In this document: positions 33,504 through 41,616 of the stretch, one piece after another
Numbering within the stretch: the stretch's first letter is position 1
Layout: each line of letters begins with the position of its first letter
From: Nocardia elegans NBRC 108235
GTDB lineage: Bacteria > Actinomycetota > Actinomycetes > Mycobacteriales > Mycobacteriaceae
NCBI RefSeq assembly: GCF_001612845.1
Contig: NZ_BDBF01000058.1
Coordinates: 1 to 45,442 of the forward strand
Length of the DNA stretch: 45,442 nucleotides
Direction: 5' to 3'
Notes under the pieces: model-generated
The model's database searches: none
Seen by the model: the letters and a program-made list of their open reading frames with translations, nothing else
Told to the model about the DNA's origin: nothing
Translations under genes and position numbers: made by a program

Positions 33504-33962
33504 ATGACACAGCACGACCGATTCGAGGCTCGCTCCCTGGCGGATGTCACGCCCGAGCAGATGACCCGCTACAGCGAGGGGACCTTCACCGACCTCATCG
33601 GTCTGAAGTACACCGAGGTCGGGCCCGATCGTGTGGTCGGGGAGTGGGTGGTCTCGCCGCAGCTGCATCAGCCCGCGGGCATCGTCAACGGCGGGGTGTA
33701 CTGCACGATCATCGAAACCCTGGCCAGTGTCGGCGGCGGCGTGTGGTTCGGTGACCGCGGTCATGTGGTCGGCGTCAACAACAACACCGACTTCCTGCGC
33801 GCGGTCCGCGAGGGCAGCCTGCGCGGTGTCGCCACCCCGATTCACCAGGGCCGCTCGCAGCAGCTGTGGCAGGTGCAGATCACCGACGAGCAGGACCGGG
33901 TGGTCGCTCGCGGCCAGGTACGGCTGCAGAACCTCACCGCGGACGGGGCGGCCAAGGCCTGA
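33504..33962 (+). CDS. PaaI-type hotdog thioesterase (Rv1847-like)
   Basis: A 152-residue hotdog-fold acyl-CoA thioesterase. LIGLKYTEVGPDRVVGEWVVSPQLHQPAGIVNGGVYCTIIETLASVGG contains the HxPxGxxxGG segment, where the central acidic residue Glu in IIETLAS is catalytic in this family. VVGVNNNTDFLRAVREGSLRGVATPIHQGR and VRLQNL complete the fold. In M. tuberculosis the homologue Rv1847 also sits directly before ureA; here 95 bp separate them. ATG 33504 lacks a clear ribosome site, but no better start exists. It may be the first gene of the urease transcript. Confidence 0.92.
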   Translation: MTQHDRFEARSLADVTPEQMTRYSEGTFTDLIGLKYTEVGPDRVVGEWVVSPQLHQPAGIVNGGVYCTIIETLASVGGGVWFGDRGHVVGVNNNTDFLRAVREGSLRGVATPIHQGRSQQLWQVQITDEQDRVVARGQVRLQNLTADGAAKA

Positions 33963-34057
33963 CCGCCGGCGAGGCGAGCGCCCGTCCCGGCGAGCGCACC
34001 CGGTACGGCCGTGCCAAGATATCGAGCACCGTACGCCCGAGCAGCCGAGGAGTCGAT

Positions 34058-34360
34058 GTGCGTCTGTCACCGCACGAGCAGGAACGGCTGATGCTCAGCT
34101 ACGCGGCCGAACTGGCGCGCCGGCGGCAGGCGCGGGGGCTGAAACTCAACCATCCCGAGGCGGTCGCGATCATCACCGACCACGTCCTGGAGGGCGCCCG
34201 GGACGGCCGCACCGTCGCCGAGCTGATGTCCTCGGGCCGTACCGTGCTCACCCGCGACGACGTCATGGCGGGTGTTCCCGAGATGATCGCCGACGTGCAG
34301 GTCGAGGCGACCTTTCCCGACGGCACGAAGCTGGTGACCGTGCATCACCCGATCGGCTGA
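34058..34360 (+). CDS. ureA: urease gamma subunit
   Basis: A 100-residue UreA, exactly the family length. LSPHEQERLMLSYAAELARRRQARGLKLNHPEAVAIITDHVLEGARDGRTVAEL and DVMAGVPEMIADVQVEATFPDGTKLVTVHHPI are the whole conserved domain. The start is GTG 34058, with GAGGAG five bases upstream. Urease hydrolyses urea to ammonia and carbamate; UreA is a structural subunit of the (UreABC)3 core. It is followed by ureB after 9 bp. Confidence 0.98.
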   Translation: MRLSPHEQERLMLSYAAELARRRQARGLKLNHPEAVAIITDHVLEGARDGRTVAELMSSGRTVLTRDDVMAGVPEMIADVQVEATFPDGTKLVTVHHPIG

Positions 34361-34369
34361 GGGGCACCG

Positions 34370-34756
34370 ATGAGCGCGATATCCGCCGAGAGCGGCTCCG
34401 GCCCGGTGCCGGGCGAGTATCTGCTCGCCGGCGGCCCGATCGAGATCAATGCCGGCGCCGACCGGATCGAACTCGAGGTGGTCAATACCGGCGACCGGCC
34501 GGTGCAGGTGGGCAGTCACGTGCACTTCCCGCAGGCCAACACGGCTCTCGACTTCGACCGGGGCGCGGCGCACGGCCGCCGCCTCGACATTCCCGCCGGT
34601 ACCGCGGTGCGCTTCGAACCCGGCCTGGCGCAGCGTGTTTCGCTGGTGCCGCTGGGCGGTAGCCGCGAGGTGTACGGGATCGGCCCGGATGCGCCGGGAT
34701 CGCTCGGCCCGGTGGCGAACCGGTCCGACGAGACAGACGGAAGGCCGGTCGACTGA
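34370..34756 (+). CDS. ureB: urease beta subunit
   Basis: A 128-residue UreB. PGEYLLAGGPIEINAGADRIELEVVNTGDRPVQVGSHVHF...NTALDFDRGAAHGRRLDIPAGTAVRFEPG is the beta-rich core. The usual SHxHFFEVN is changed to SHVHFPQAN, a Pro/Gln variation seen in one strand loop. The last 20 residues (GPVANRSDETDGRPVD) extend beyond the typical bacterial end. It is 9 bp after ureA and its stop overlaps the ureC ATG by one base (TGATG). Confidence 0.97.
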   Translation: MSAISAESGSGPVPGEYLLAGGPIEINAGADRIELEVVNTGDRPVQVGSHVHFPQANTALDFDRGAAHGRRLDIPAGTAVRFEPGLAQRVSLVPLGGSREVYGIGPDAPGSLGPVANRSDETDGRPVD

Positions 34757-36477
34757 TGGCGGAACTGTCCCGCGCCCGCTATGCCACGCTGTTCGGCCCC
34801 ACGGTCGGCGATCGAATTCGCCTCGCCGACACCGAACTTCTGATCGAGATCACCGAAGACCGCTGCGGCGGACCCGGTCTGGCCGGTGACGAGGCCGTCT
34901 TCGGTGGCGGCAAGGTGCTGCGCGAGTCGATGGGCCAGGCCCGCGCCACCCGTGCCGAGGGCACCCCGGACACCGTGATCACCGGGGCCGTGATCGTCGA
35001 CTACTGGGGAATCGTCAAGGCCGACATCGGCATTCGCGACGGCCGCATCTGCGCGATCGGCAAGGCCGGCAATCCGGAGACCATGGACGGCGTGCATCCG
35101 GATCTGGTGGTGGGCCCGTCGACGGAGATCATCGCCGGCAACGGCCGCATCCTCACCGCCGGCGCGATCGACTGCCACGTGCACTTCATCTGCCCGCAGT
35201 TGCTCGACGAGGCGCTCGGCGGCGGTATCACCACCCTGATCGGCGGCGGAACCGGACCGGCCGAGGGCTCCAAGGCCACCACCGTCACTCCCGGCGCCTG
35301 GCATCTGGGCCGCATGCTCGAGGCCACCGACGGCTGGCCGGTCAACATCCTGCTGCTGGGCAAGGGCAACACCGTGCGTCCCGAGGCGATGTGGGAGCAA
35401 TTGCGCGGTGGCGCGGGCGGATTCAAGCTGCACGAGGACTGGGGGACCACTCCGGCGGCGATCGACGCCTGCCTGCGGGTGGCCGACGCCGCCGGGGTTC
35501 AGGTCGCGCTGCATTCGGATACGCTCAACGAGGCCGGATTCGTCGAGGACACCCTCGCCGCGATCGCCGGGCGGGCCATCCACTCGTATCACACCGAGGG
35601 CGCCGGCGGCGGGCACGCGCCGGACATCATCACCGTCGCCTCGCACCCGAATGTGATGCCCAGCTCCACCAATCCGACTCGCCCGCATACGGTCAACACC
35701 CTCGACGAGCACGTGGACATGTTGATGGTGTGCCACCACCTCAATCCGGCCGTGCCCGAGGATCTCGCCTTCGCGGAGAGCCGGATCCGGCCCTCGACGA
35801 TCGCCGCCGAGGATCTGCTGCACGATCTGGGCGCGATCTCCATGATCGGCTCGGATTCGCAGGCGATGGGCCGCATCGGGGAGGTGGTGATGCGGACCTG
35901 GCAGACCGCGCACATGATGAAGCGCCGCCGCGGCGCGCTTCCCGGTGACGGGGCCGCCGACAACCACCGGGTGCGCCGCTACATCGCGAAATACACGATC
36001 TGCCCGGCGGTGACGCACGGCCTGGACCACGAGATCGGGTCGGTGGAAGTCGGCAAACTGGCCGATCTGGTGCTGTGGGAGCCGGCCTTCTTCGGTGTGC
36101 GCCCGTACGCGGTGCTCAAGGGCGGCGCGATCGCCTGGGCGGCGATGGGCGATGCCAACGCCTCGATTCCGACACCGCAGCCGGTGCTGCCGCGGCCGAT
36201 GTTCGGCGCCGCACCCGTGGTGGCGGCCGGCACGTCGCTGCATTTCGTCTCCCCGCAGGCGGTCGAGGACGGACTGGCCGAGCGGCTGCAAGTGCGGCGG
36301 AAACTGGTGCCGGTGGCCGATGTACGCCGCCGCACCAAGAGCGATCTGCCGCTCAACGACGCGATGCCGCGTATCGAGGTGGAACCCGACACCTTCACCG
36401 TGCGCATCGATGGCGAGGTCTGGGACCAGCAGCCCGCCACCGAGTTGCCGATGGCACAGCGCTACTTCCTGTTCTGA
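34756..36477 (+). CDS. ureC: urease alpha (catalytic) subunit
   Basis: The 573-residue nickel-bearing subunit. All active-site residues are present: His141 and His143 (DCHVHF), the Lys224 that is carbamylated to bridge the two Ni ions (GFKLHEDWG), His in ALHSDTLNE and in HTEGAGGGHAPD, the flap Cys326 (MVCHHL) and Asp367 (GSDSQAMGR). Numbering is +7 relative to Klebsiella. So the enzyme should be functional once Ni is inserted by UreDFG. In mycobacteria ureF follows directly; here the next genes are unrelated and ureF begins 8.7 kb away. A CCGGCGC/GCGCCGG dyad at 36504-36518, 27 bp after the stop, may terminate the ureABC transcript. Confidence 0.99.
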   Translation: MAELSRARYATLFGPTVGDRIRLADTELLIEITEDRCGGPGLAGDEAVFGGGKVLRESMGQARATRAEGTPDTVITGAVIVDYWGIVKADIGIRDGRICAIGKAGNPETMDGVHPDLVVGPSTEIIAGNGRILTAGAIDCHVHFICPQLLDEALGGGITTLIGGGTGPAEGSKATTVTPGAWHLGRMLEATDGWPVNILLLGKGNTVRPEAMWEQLRGGAGGFKLHEDWGTTPAAIDACLRVADAAGVQVALHSDTLNEAGFVEDTLAAIAGRAIHSYHTEGAGGGHAPDIITVASHPNVMPSSTNPTRPHTVNTLDEHVDMLMVCHHLNPAVPEDLAFAESRIRPSTIAAEDLLHDLGAISMIGSDSQAMGRIGEVVMRTWQTAHMMKRRRGALPGDGAADNHRVRRYIAKYTICPAVTHGLDHEIGSVEVGKLADLVLWEPAFFGVRPYAVLKGGAIAWAAMGDANASIPTPQPVLPRPMFGAAPVVAAGTSLHFVSPQAVEDGLAERLQVRRKLVPVADVRRRTKSDLPLNDAMPRIEVEPDTFTVRIDGEVWDQQPATELPMAQRYFLF

Positions 36478-36545
36478 ACCTCGCCCCGCCGCCGGGCCCG
36501 TGGCCGGCGCCGCGCCGGTGCGATCGCGGTGGCACACTGGCCGAT

Positions 36546-37208
36546 ATGACGAATGCCGCATGGGGCGAGGTCGACCGCTACGTCGTGGACACGTTGATCG
36601 GAGACGCCGATTCCGATGTGGCGCAGGCGAATTCCGAGGCGGGCCTGCCGCCCATCGACGTCTCGCCGGCGCAGGGCAAATTCTTGTATCTGCTCGCGCT
36701 GTCGGCCGGGGCGCGGCGGGTGCTCGAGATCGGGACGCTCGGCGGGTTCAGCACGCTGTGGCTGGCGCGCGCGGTGGGCTCTCAGGGGCGCGTCGTGACG
36801 CTGGAATACGATCCGCACCACGCCGAGGTGGCCCGCGCCAACCTCGATCGCAAAGGGGTGGGGGAACGGGTGGAGATCCGGGTCGGCGCGGCGCTGGACA
36901 TCCTGCCCGGAGTGGCCGAGGACCACGGTGAGCCCTTCGACCTTGTCTTCATCGACGCCGACAAGGTCAACAACGCCAACTATGTGCAGTGGGCGCTGCG
37001 GCTGACCCACCCCGGTTCGGTGATCATCGTCGACAACGTCGTGCGCCGCGGCGCCCTGGCCGACGGCGACCCCGGCGACCCCGCGGTCCGCGGGGCCCGG
37101 GAAGCGCTGCGACTGCTCGCCGACGAGCCGCGGCTCGAGGCCACCGTGCTGCAGACCGTGGGCAGCAAAGGCTGGGACGGATTCGCCTACGCCGTGGTCA
37201 CCGGTTGA
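36546..37208 (+). CDS. class I SAM-dependent O-methyltransferase
   Basis: A 220-residue methyltransferase of the catechol/caffeoyl-CoA O-methyltransferase type. LEIGTLGGFSTLWLARAVGSQGRVVTLEYDP is the SAM motif I; VFIDADKVNNANYVQWALRLTHPGSVIIVDNVVRRGAL contains the Asp residues that bind the divalent metal and the substrate. The start ATG 36546 lies 68 bp past ureC. No urease link is known, so it is probably the first gene of the unrelated block. Its stop overlaps the convergent PadR gene by 11 bp. Substrate: probably a catechol-like phenol. Confidence 0.93.
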   Translation: MTNAAWGEVDRYVVDTLIGDADSDVAQANSEAGLPPIDVSPAQGKFLYLLALSAGARRVLEIGTLGGFSTLWLARAVGSQGRVVTLEYDPHHAEVARANLDRKGVGERVEIRVGAALDILPGVAEDHGEPFDLVFIDADKVNNANYVQWALRLTHPGSVIIVDNVVRRGALADGDPGDPAVRGAREALRLLADEPRLEATVLQTVGSKGWDGFAYAVVTG

Positions 37209-37818
37209 CCGGTGCCGAATCGCCGTGCCCGATCCGGTCGGGGTGGTCGGCGAGTTCGGTCCAGAAGTCCACGTACGCCTGTTCGTGGCCGATACCGAGT
37301 TCCAAAATGCGGGAACGGGATTGGGCGCGCACGGTATCGGCCGGATCGATCTCGGCGTGCATGGCGCGGTAGCGGTCGAGCCAGCGGCGGTGCTCGGCTG
37401 CCTGGCGCCGCGCGAGGGCGACCACGTCCTCGGGTGCGCCGAGGTCGGCGAAGAACAATTTCACCTGCGCCGGATCGCGCGTCTCCGGCGGCGCGCACCG
37501 CGGGTCGGCCAGCCACGCGCGTAAGGCCTCGCGTCCGGCGTCGGTGAGCTGGAATACCCGGCGCCGGCGGCCCGTCTCCTCGGCGTCCTCGTGCAGCAGG
37601 CCGCGCTCGGCCAGCCGGGCGGGAATGCGGTAGAGCTGCGCATGCGGCACCGGCCAGAAGTAGTCGACGCTCTCCTCCATGCGCGCTTTGAGTTCGTAGG
37701 GGGTGAGCGGGCCGTGCCGGGCGATGAGCCCGAGCACGATATGGTCCTGCGCTCCCAGATCCGGCATGGTCGTCAGCTTTCGGTTCGGCACGTCTCGATT
37801 CGGCACGGCATTTGACAC
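37198..37818 (-). CDS. PadR-family regulator (PadR-s1 with Vir_act_alpha_C)
   Basis: A 206-residue PadR regulator. The winged helix is AQDHIVLGLIARHGPLTPYELKARMEESVDYFWPVPHAQLYRIPARLAERGLL, and RRRRVFQLTDAGREAL forms the wing. The C-terminal region (VKLFFADLGAPEDVVALARRQAAEHRRWLDRYRAM) is the dimerisation coiled coil. GTG 37818 gives the full frame; an ATG at codon 18 (before PDLGAQDH) is an alternative. It is divergent from the SnoaL-like gene with a palindrome in the 63-bp gap, so it probably represses that gene and itself in response to a phenolic or similar compound. Confidence 0.92.
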   Translation of the reverse strand: MSNAVPNRDVPNRKLTTMPDLGAQDHIVLGLIARHGPLTPYELKARMEESVDYFWPVPHAQLYRIPARLAERGLLHEDAEETGRRRRVFQLTDAGREALRAWLADPRCAPPETRDPAQVKLFFADLGAPEDVVALARRQAAEHRRWLDRYRAMHAEIDPADTVRAQSRSRILELGIGHEQAYVDFWTELADHPDRIGHGDSAPVNR

Positions 37819-37819
37819 G

Positions 37820-37871
37820 GTCTCACTGAGACTATAGCTTCATATCCGTCATACCGTATCAATGAGACTAT
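37820..37871. promoter_or_regulatory. PadR operator candidate: palindrome plus direct repeat
   Basis: GTCTCA-C-TGAGAC at 37820-37832 is a 6-bp perfect inverted repeat with a 1-bp centre. TGAGACTAT occurs twice, at 37827-37835 and 37863-37871, 36 bp apart. The AT-rich sequence between could hold both divergent promoters. Confidence 0.6.
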
Positions 37872-37881
37872 TGGAGTGGGC

Positions 37882-38280
37882 ATGCGCGCATACGGACTCG
37901 AACTGTTCGACCGATGGACGGCGATGTGGAACGGGGAGCTGGAACTCGCGAACCGAATCATGGCTCCGCACTTCACACTTCGCTACGCCCAGCCGGGCGC
38001 CGAGGCCTACGACAGCATTCACGACCCCGAGACGTTCGCGCGGCAGATCGCGACCTTCCGCGCGGCCGCGCCCGGGCAGCGATTCGAAACCCAGGGCGAG
38101 GCGGTCGTCGAGATCGACGACCGCCGTACCGGGATCGTGGCGCGGCCCTACGGTTCACGTCGTCCGGTGGCGGGCGGCGAGATCGCGGTGAGCGGCACCG
38201 ATATCCTGCGCGTCGAGGAGGGGTTGATCGTGGAGGTGTGGTCGGTCTCCGGTGGCGCGCAGGGCCGTTCGTACTACTGA
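37882..38280 (+). CDS. SnoaL-like / NTF2-fold small protein
   Basis: A 132-residue protein. YGLELFDRWTAMWNGELELANRIMAPHFTLRYAQPGAEAYDSIHDPETFARQIATFRAAAPG and DILRVEEGLIVEVWSVSGG show the alpha+beta barrel of the SnoaL-like/ester cyclase group, which usually has a ligand pocket with a catalytic acid. No fixed catalytic motif can be read. ATG 37882 has GGAG five bases upstream and was preferred to GTG 37876. It is under the divergent PadR gene's probable control and converges on a TetR gene 8 bp beyond its stop. Confidence 0.82.
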   Translation: MRAYGLELFDRWTAMWNGELELANRIMAPHFTLRYAQPGAEAYDSIHDPETFARQIATFRAAAPGQRFETQGEAVVEIDDRRTGIVARPYGSRRPVAGGEIAVSGTDILRVEEGLIVEVWSVSGGAQGRSYY

Positions 38281-38287
38281 CTGCCGG

Positions 38288-39004
38288 TCAGCCGTGGCGT
38301 GCGGCGAAACCGTCGCACAGCGCCGACAGGCCCGAATGCAATTGCCGCACCGGATCGAGCAGATCGCCGAGTCCGGTGCCTTCGAGGGGCGCCAGCGCGG
38401 GCGGGCTCGGCCAGCGCGGGGTGCCCTCCAGAAGTGCTGTCAGCCCGGAGGATTCGTCGTGCTCGTCCTCGCGGGCGGCCAGGATGGTGGCGCTGACCTG
38501 CTGGAGGGCGATGCCGGCGATGTAACTCCAGACCTCGAGCGCCATCGCGGTGGCCTCGCGGCGATCATCGGTCAGCTCGAGGAAACCTTCGGTCAGCCAG
38601 CCCAGGCACGCCAGACTGTGCGGGCCGAAGTTGTAGCGCGGCACCGCGAAGGTGAACAGCACCCATGGATGCAGCCGGTAGAGCTGCCAGTCGATATCGG
38701 CGGCCGCGCGCACCCGGTCGCGCCAGGACCAGTCCGCCTCCGGCGCCGGATACGGATAGCGCCGCGCGACCTCGTCGGTCATATCGGCCAGCAGTGCGTC
38801 CTTGTTCGGTACGTGCCGATACAGCGACATCGCGCCCACGCCCATCCGCTCGGCGATGCGGCGCATGGACAATCCGTCGATGCCGTCCGCGTCCGCCAGC
38901 GCGATGGCGGTGTCGACGATCGCCGCTCGCGTCAGCCGCTCGGGCTGCGACCGGCTCGGAGAGCCTGACGTCGCAGGTGAGGGTGGGTGGGAAGGTGTCG
39001 GCAT
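38288..39004 (-). CDS. TetR-family repressor (tetracycline-repressor C-terminal type)
   Basis: A 238-residue TetR regulator. The DNA-binding domain is RAAIVDTAIALADADGIDGLSMRRIAERMGVGAMSLYRHVPNKDALLADMTDEV. The long C-terminal domain with HPWVLFTFAVPRYNFGPHSLACLGWLTEGFLELTDD is of the TetR_C_1 class that usually controls efflux pumps. ATG 39004 follows AAAGGAAAG; a longer frame upstream is not credible. It is divergent from an MFS exporter, with a perfect 15-bp palindrome between them, the classic tetR-tetA arrangement. Confidence 0.93.
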   Translation of the reverse strand: MPTPSHPPSPATSGSPSRSQPERLTRAAIVDTAIALADADGIDGLSMRRIAERMGVGAMSLYRHVPNKDALLADMTDEVARRYPYPAPEADWSWRDRVRAAADIDWQLYRLHPWVLFTFAVPRYNFGPHSLACLGWLTEGFLELTDDRREATAMALEVWSYIAGIALQQVSATILAAREDEHDESSGLTALLEGTPRWPSPPALAPLEGTGLGDLLDPVRQLHSGLSALCDGFAARHG

Positions 39005-39054
39005 CGAAACTCGCTTTCCTTTCTGCGGCCGGATGCGTACGCTGTACCCCGGTC

Positions 39055-39069
39055 GCGTACGACGTACGC
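39055..39069. promoter_or_regulatory. TetR operator: GCGTACG-A-CGTACGC
   Basis: A perfect 15-bp palindrome (7-bp arms, one central base) between the divergent tetR and MFS genes. A second copy of the half-site, GCGTACGC, lies at 39035-39042. Confidence 0.82.
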
Positions 39070-39088
39070 ACGAGATGAAGGATAGGTG

Positions 39089-40615
39089 ATGGTCGGCATT
39101 GAGACCTCGGCGGCGGCCCATACCGCGCCGAGCGCAACCCCCCGGCGGGCGTGGCTGGGTCTGGCGGTGTTGATCCTGCCGGTGCTGCTGGTGTCGATGG
39201 ATATGTCGGTGCTGTATCTGGCGATGCCGACGCTGACCGAGCATCTGGACCCCTCGGCCGAACAGCAGCTGTGGATTCTCGACATCTACGGATTCATGAT
39301 CGCCGGACTGCTGATCACCATGGGCAATCTCGGTGACCGCATCGGCCGGCGCAACATATTGCTCGCCGGCGCAACGGTTTTCGGCATCGCCTCGCTGCTG
39401 GCGGCCTTCGCGCCCAGCGCCGGCGTACTGATCGCGGCGCGCGCGCTGATGGGTGTCGGCGGTGCGACGCTGCTGCCGTCGAGCCTGGCGCTGATCTCGA
39501 GTCTGTTCCCCGACGCCCGGGCCCGCGGCACCGCCATCGGCGTCTGGACGGCGTTCTTCGCGGGTGGTTCCGCGGTGGGGCCGGTGATCGGCGGCTTGCT
39601 GCTGCACAAGTTCTGGTGGGGTTCGATCTTCCTGATCAACACGCCGGTATTGCTGGTGCTGCTGGCGCTGGGACCGCTGCTGCTGCCCGAACACCGCTCC
39701 GCCGGTCGCGGACCGCTGGATCCGGTGAGCGTGATCATGTCCATCGGCGGCATCCTGCCGCTGGTGTACGCGGTGAAACGGGCCGCGGCCGAGGGCATCG
39801 ACGCGATCTCGGTGGTGCTCGGCCTCGCCGGTGTCGCGGTGCTGGTGGCATTCGTGCGGCGCCAGCGCACCCTGGCCGAACCGCTGCTGGATCTGAGTCT
39901 GTTCCGGCGCGGCCTGTTCCGGGTGGCGATCGGGTCGTCCACCGTGGGCATGATGTCGCTGGCCGGCATGAGCTATCTGACCAGCATGTATCTGCAGTCG
40001 GTGGCCGGGCGCGACGTCCTGGGCGCGGCGCTGCTGGGTATTCCGGCGGCGATCGCGGTGTTCATCTGCTCGATGGGTGGTGCCCGGGTGGCGCGCCGGC
40101 TCGGCACCCGCGGATCGTTCGTGCTGGCGCTGAGCGCCGCCGCGGTCGGCAATCTGCTGCTGCTCGGAATCGGCGTCGACGGCGGAATCGGCTGGTACAT
40201 CGCGGGTTCCACCATCGCGGGCCTTGGCTACGGCATCGTGTTCACCCTGGTGTCGGAGGTCGCGGTCTCCTCGGTTCCGGCCGAGCGGGCGGGATCAGCG
40301 GTCGGGATCTCCGAGACGAGTTTCGAACTGGGTAACGCACTGGGGTTGTCGCTGCTGGGTTCGCTGGCGGCGCTGGTGTTCCGGTCCGGTGGGGATTTCG
40401 CCGACACGCTCGGCGAGACGCTCGTGCTCCATCGCGGCGATGCGGCCGTGGTCCATGCCGCGCAGAGCTCGTTCGTCACCGGCATGCACACCGCGCTGGT
40501 GGTCGGTGCGGCACTGCTGATCATGATGGCGGTGGCGGCCGCGGCGACCTCGGGTCGCCGGCGTCGGCGCGTGACCGCGGTGGATGCCGCGTCCGCGGCG
40601 GCGGGAACGCGCTGA
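39089..40615 (+). CDS. MFS drug exporter, DHA2 (14-helix) family
   Basis: A 508-residue, highly hydrophobic protein with about 14 transmembrane helices, as in QacA, LfrA and EmrB-type H+-coupled exporters. LAMPTLTEHLDPSAEQQLWILDIYGFMIAGLLITMGNLGDRIGRRNILLAGATVFG includes motif A (GxxxDRxGRR), and GVGGATLLPSSLALISSLF the second conserved region. An acidic residue, Asp in the first helix (SMDMSVLYLAMP), fits cation export. ATG 39089 has GGA six bases upstream. Divergent tetR and the palindrome imply substrate-induced expression. It ends 65 bp before the next SDR gene on the same strand. Confidence 0.94.
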   Translation: MVGIETSAAAHTAPSATPRRAWLGLAVLILPVLLVSMDMSVLYLAMPTLTEHLDPSAEQQLWILDIYGFMIAGLLITMGNLGDRIGRRNILLAGATVFGIASLLAAFAPSAGVLIAARALMGVGGATLLPSSLALISSLFPDARARGTAIGVWTAFFAGGSAVGPVIGGLLLHKFWWGSIFLINTPVLLVLLALGPLLLPEHRSAGRGPLDPVSVIMSIGGILPLVYAVKRAAAEGIDAISVVLGLAGVAVLVAFVRRQRTLAEPLLDLSLFRRGLFRVAIGSSTVGMMSLAGMSYLTSMYLQSVAGRDVLGAALLGIPAAIAVFICSMGGARVARRLGTRGSFVLALSAAAVGNLLLLGIGVDGGIGWYIAGSTIAGLGYGIVFTLVSEVAVSSVPAERAGSAVGISETSFELGNALGLSLLGSLAALVFRSGGDFADTLGETLVLHRGDAAVVHAAQSSFVTGMHTALVVGAALLIMMAVAAAATSGRRRRRVTAVDAASAAAGTR

Positions 40616-40680
40616 CCGGTTCCCGGTCGACGGTGACGATTCCGGCCCGCCGGTGGAGGCGGCCCAATACAGTTTCGGCT

Positions 40681-41547
40681 GTGACAGATACCGCTTCACC
40701 GGGCCGCCCGCTGGCCGAACGGGTCGCGACGCGTTTGTTGTATCCCACGTCGCGGCCCCAGGACGCTGCGCTGCGCGAGGCCGTCTCGGGCCGGGTCGTG
40801 CTCGTGACCGGCGCCTCGCACGGCATCGGAAAGGTCACCGCCGCCAAATTCGCCGCCGCCGGAGCCGTCGTGATCATGGTCGCACGCTCGGCGGTGGAAC
40901 TCGACGCCGCGGCCGACGACATCACCGCGGCCGGCGGCATCGCGCACACGTACAGCACCGACCTGACCGATATGGAGGCGGTGGACGCATTGGCCCGCGA
41001 CATCCTCGCCACGCACGGGCGGGTGGATGTGGTGATCAACAACGCGGGCCGATCGATTCGCCGCTCGATCGACGAGTCCTACGATCGCTTTCACGATTTC
41101 ACCCGGACCATCGATATCAACTACCTCGGCCCCGTGCGATTGCTGCTGGCCCTGCTCCCGGCGATGCGGGAGCGCGGTCGCGGACATATCGTCAACATCT
41201 CCACCTGGGGGCTGCGCATGCCGCCGGCGCCGCGATGGGCCGCTTACGGTGCGTCGAAGGCGGCGTTCGACCAGTGGTTGCGCACGGTGGCGACCGAGGT
41301 GGCGGCCGACGGCGTCACCACCACCTCGATCTACATGCCGCTGGTGCACACCCGTATGAGCGCGCCCACCGATTTCGGTTCCATGCCGGGGCTGACCGCC
41401 GCGGAGGCCGCCGATCTGGTGTGTCATGCCGTCGTCGCGAAACCGGTGGAGATCTCACCGTGGTGGAGCGGTCCCCTGCAGGCGTGGACGGATCTGACCC
41501 GCGGCCCGATGCAGCGGCTGATGGCCCGCAGCATCCGATTCACCTGA
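40681..41547 (+). CDS. short-chain dehydrogenase/reductase (fatty acyl-CoA reductase-like)
   Basis: A 288-residue SDR. Cofactor motif TGASHGIG at residues 43-50 (NADPH type), NNAGRS, and catalytic Tyr189-x-x-x-Lys193 (YGASK); the active-site Ser lies in NISTWGL. The RLLYPTSRPQDAALREAVSGR leader and the C-terminal SPWWSGPLQAWTDLTRGPMQRLM are typical of actinobacterial SDRs related to the reductase domain of fatty acyl-CoA reductases. I chose GTG 40681 because it begins just before the conserved leader; GTG 40633 is possible. Neither has a good ribosome site. It may be cotranscribed with the MFS gene. Confidence 0.88.
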   Translation: MTDTASPGRPLAERVATRLLYPTSRPQDAALREAVSGRVVLVTGASHGIGKVTAAKFAAAGAVVIMVARSAVELDAAADDITAAGGIAHTYSTDLTDMEAVDALARDILATHGRVDVVINNAGRSIRRSIDESYDRFHDFTRTIDINYLGPVRLLLALLPAMRERGRGHIVNISTWGLRMPPAPRWAAYGASKAAFDQWLRTVATEVAADGVTTTSIYMPLVHTRMSAPTDFGSMPGLTAAEAADLVCHAVVAKPVEISPWWSGPLQAWTDLTRGPMQRLMARSIRFT

Positions 41548-41616
41548 ACCGCGTGCGTGAACAGTGGCCGACGGCCGTGCGCGACAACCGGATTCGCGCG
41601 AGCACTCGGGATTGTG

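Noticed and set aside
34516..36561. 681-codon minus-strand frame opposite ureC
   Set aside because: Shadow of ureC with His/Arg-rich, domain-less translation.
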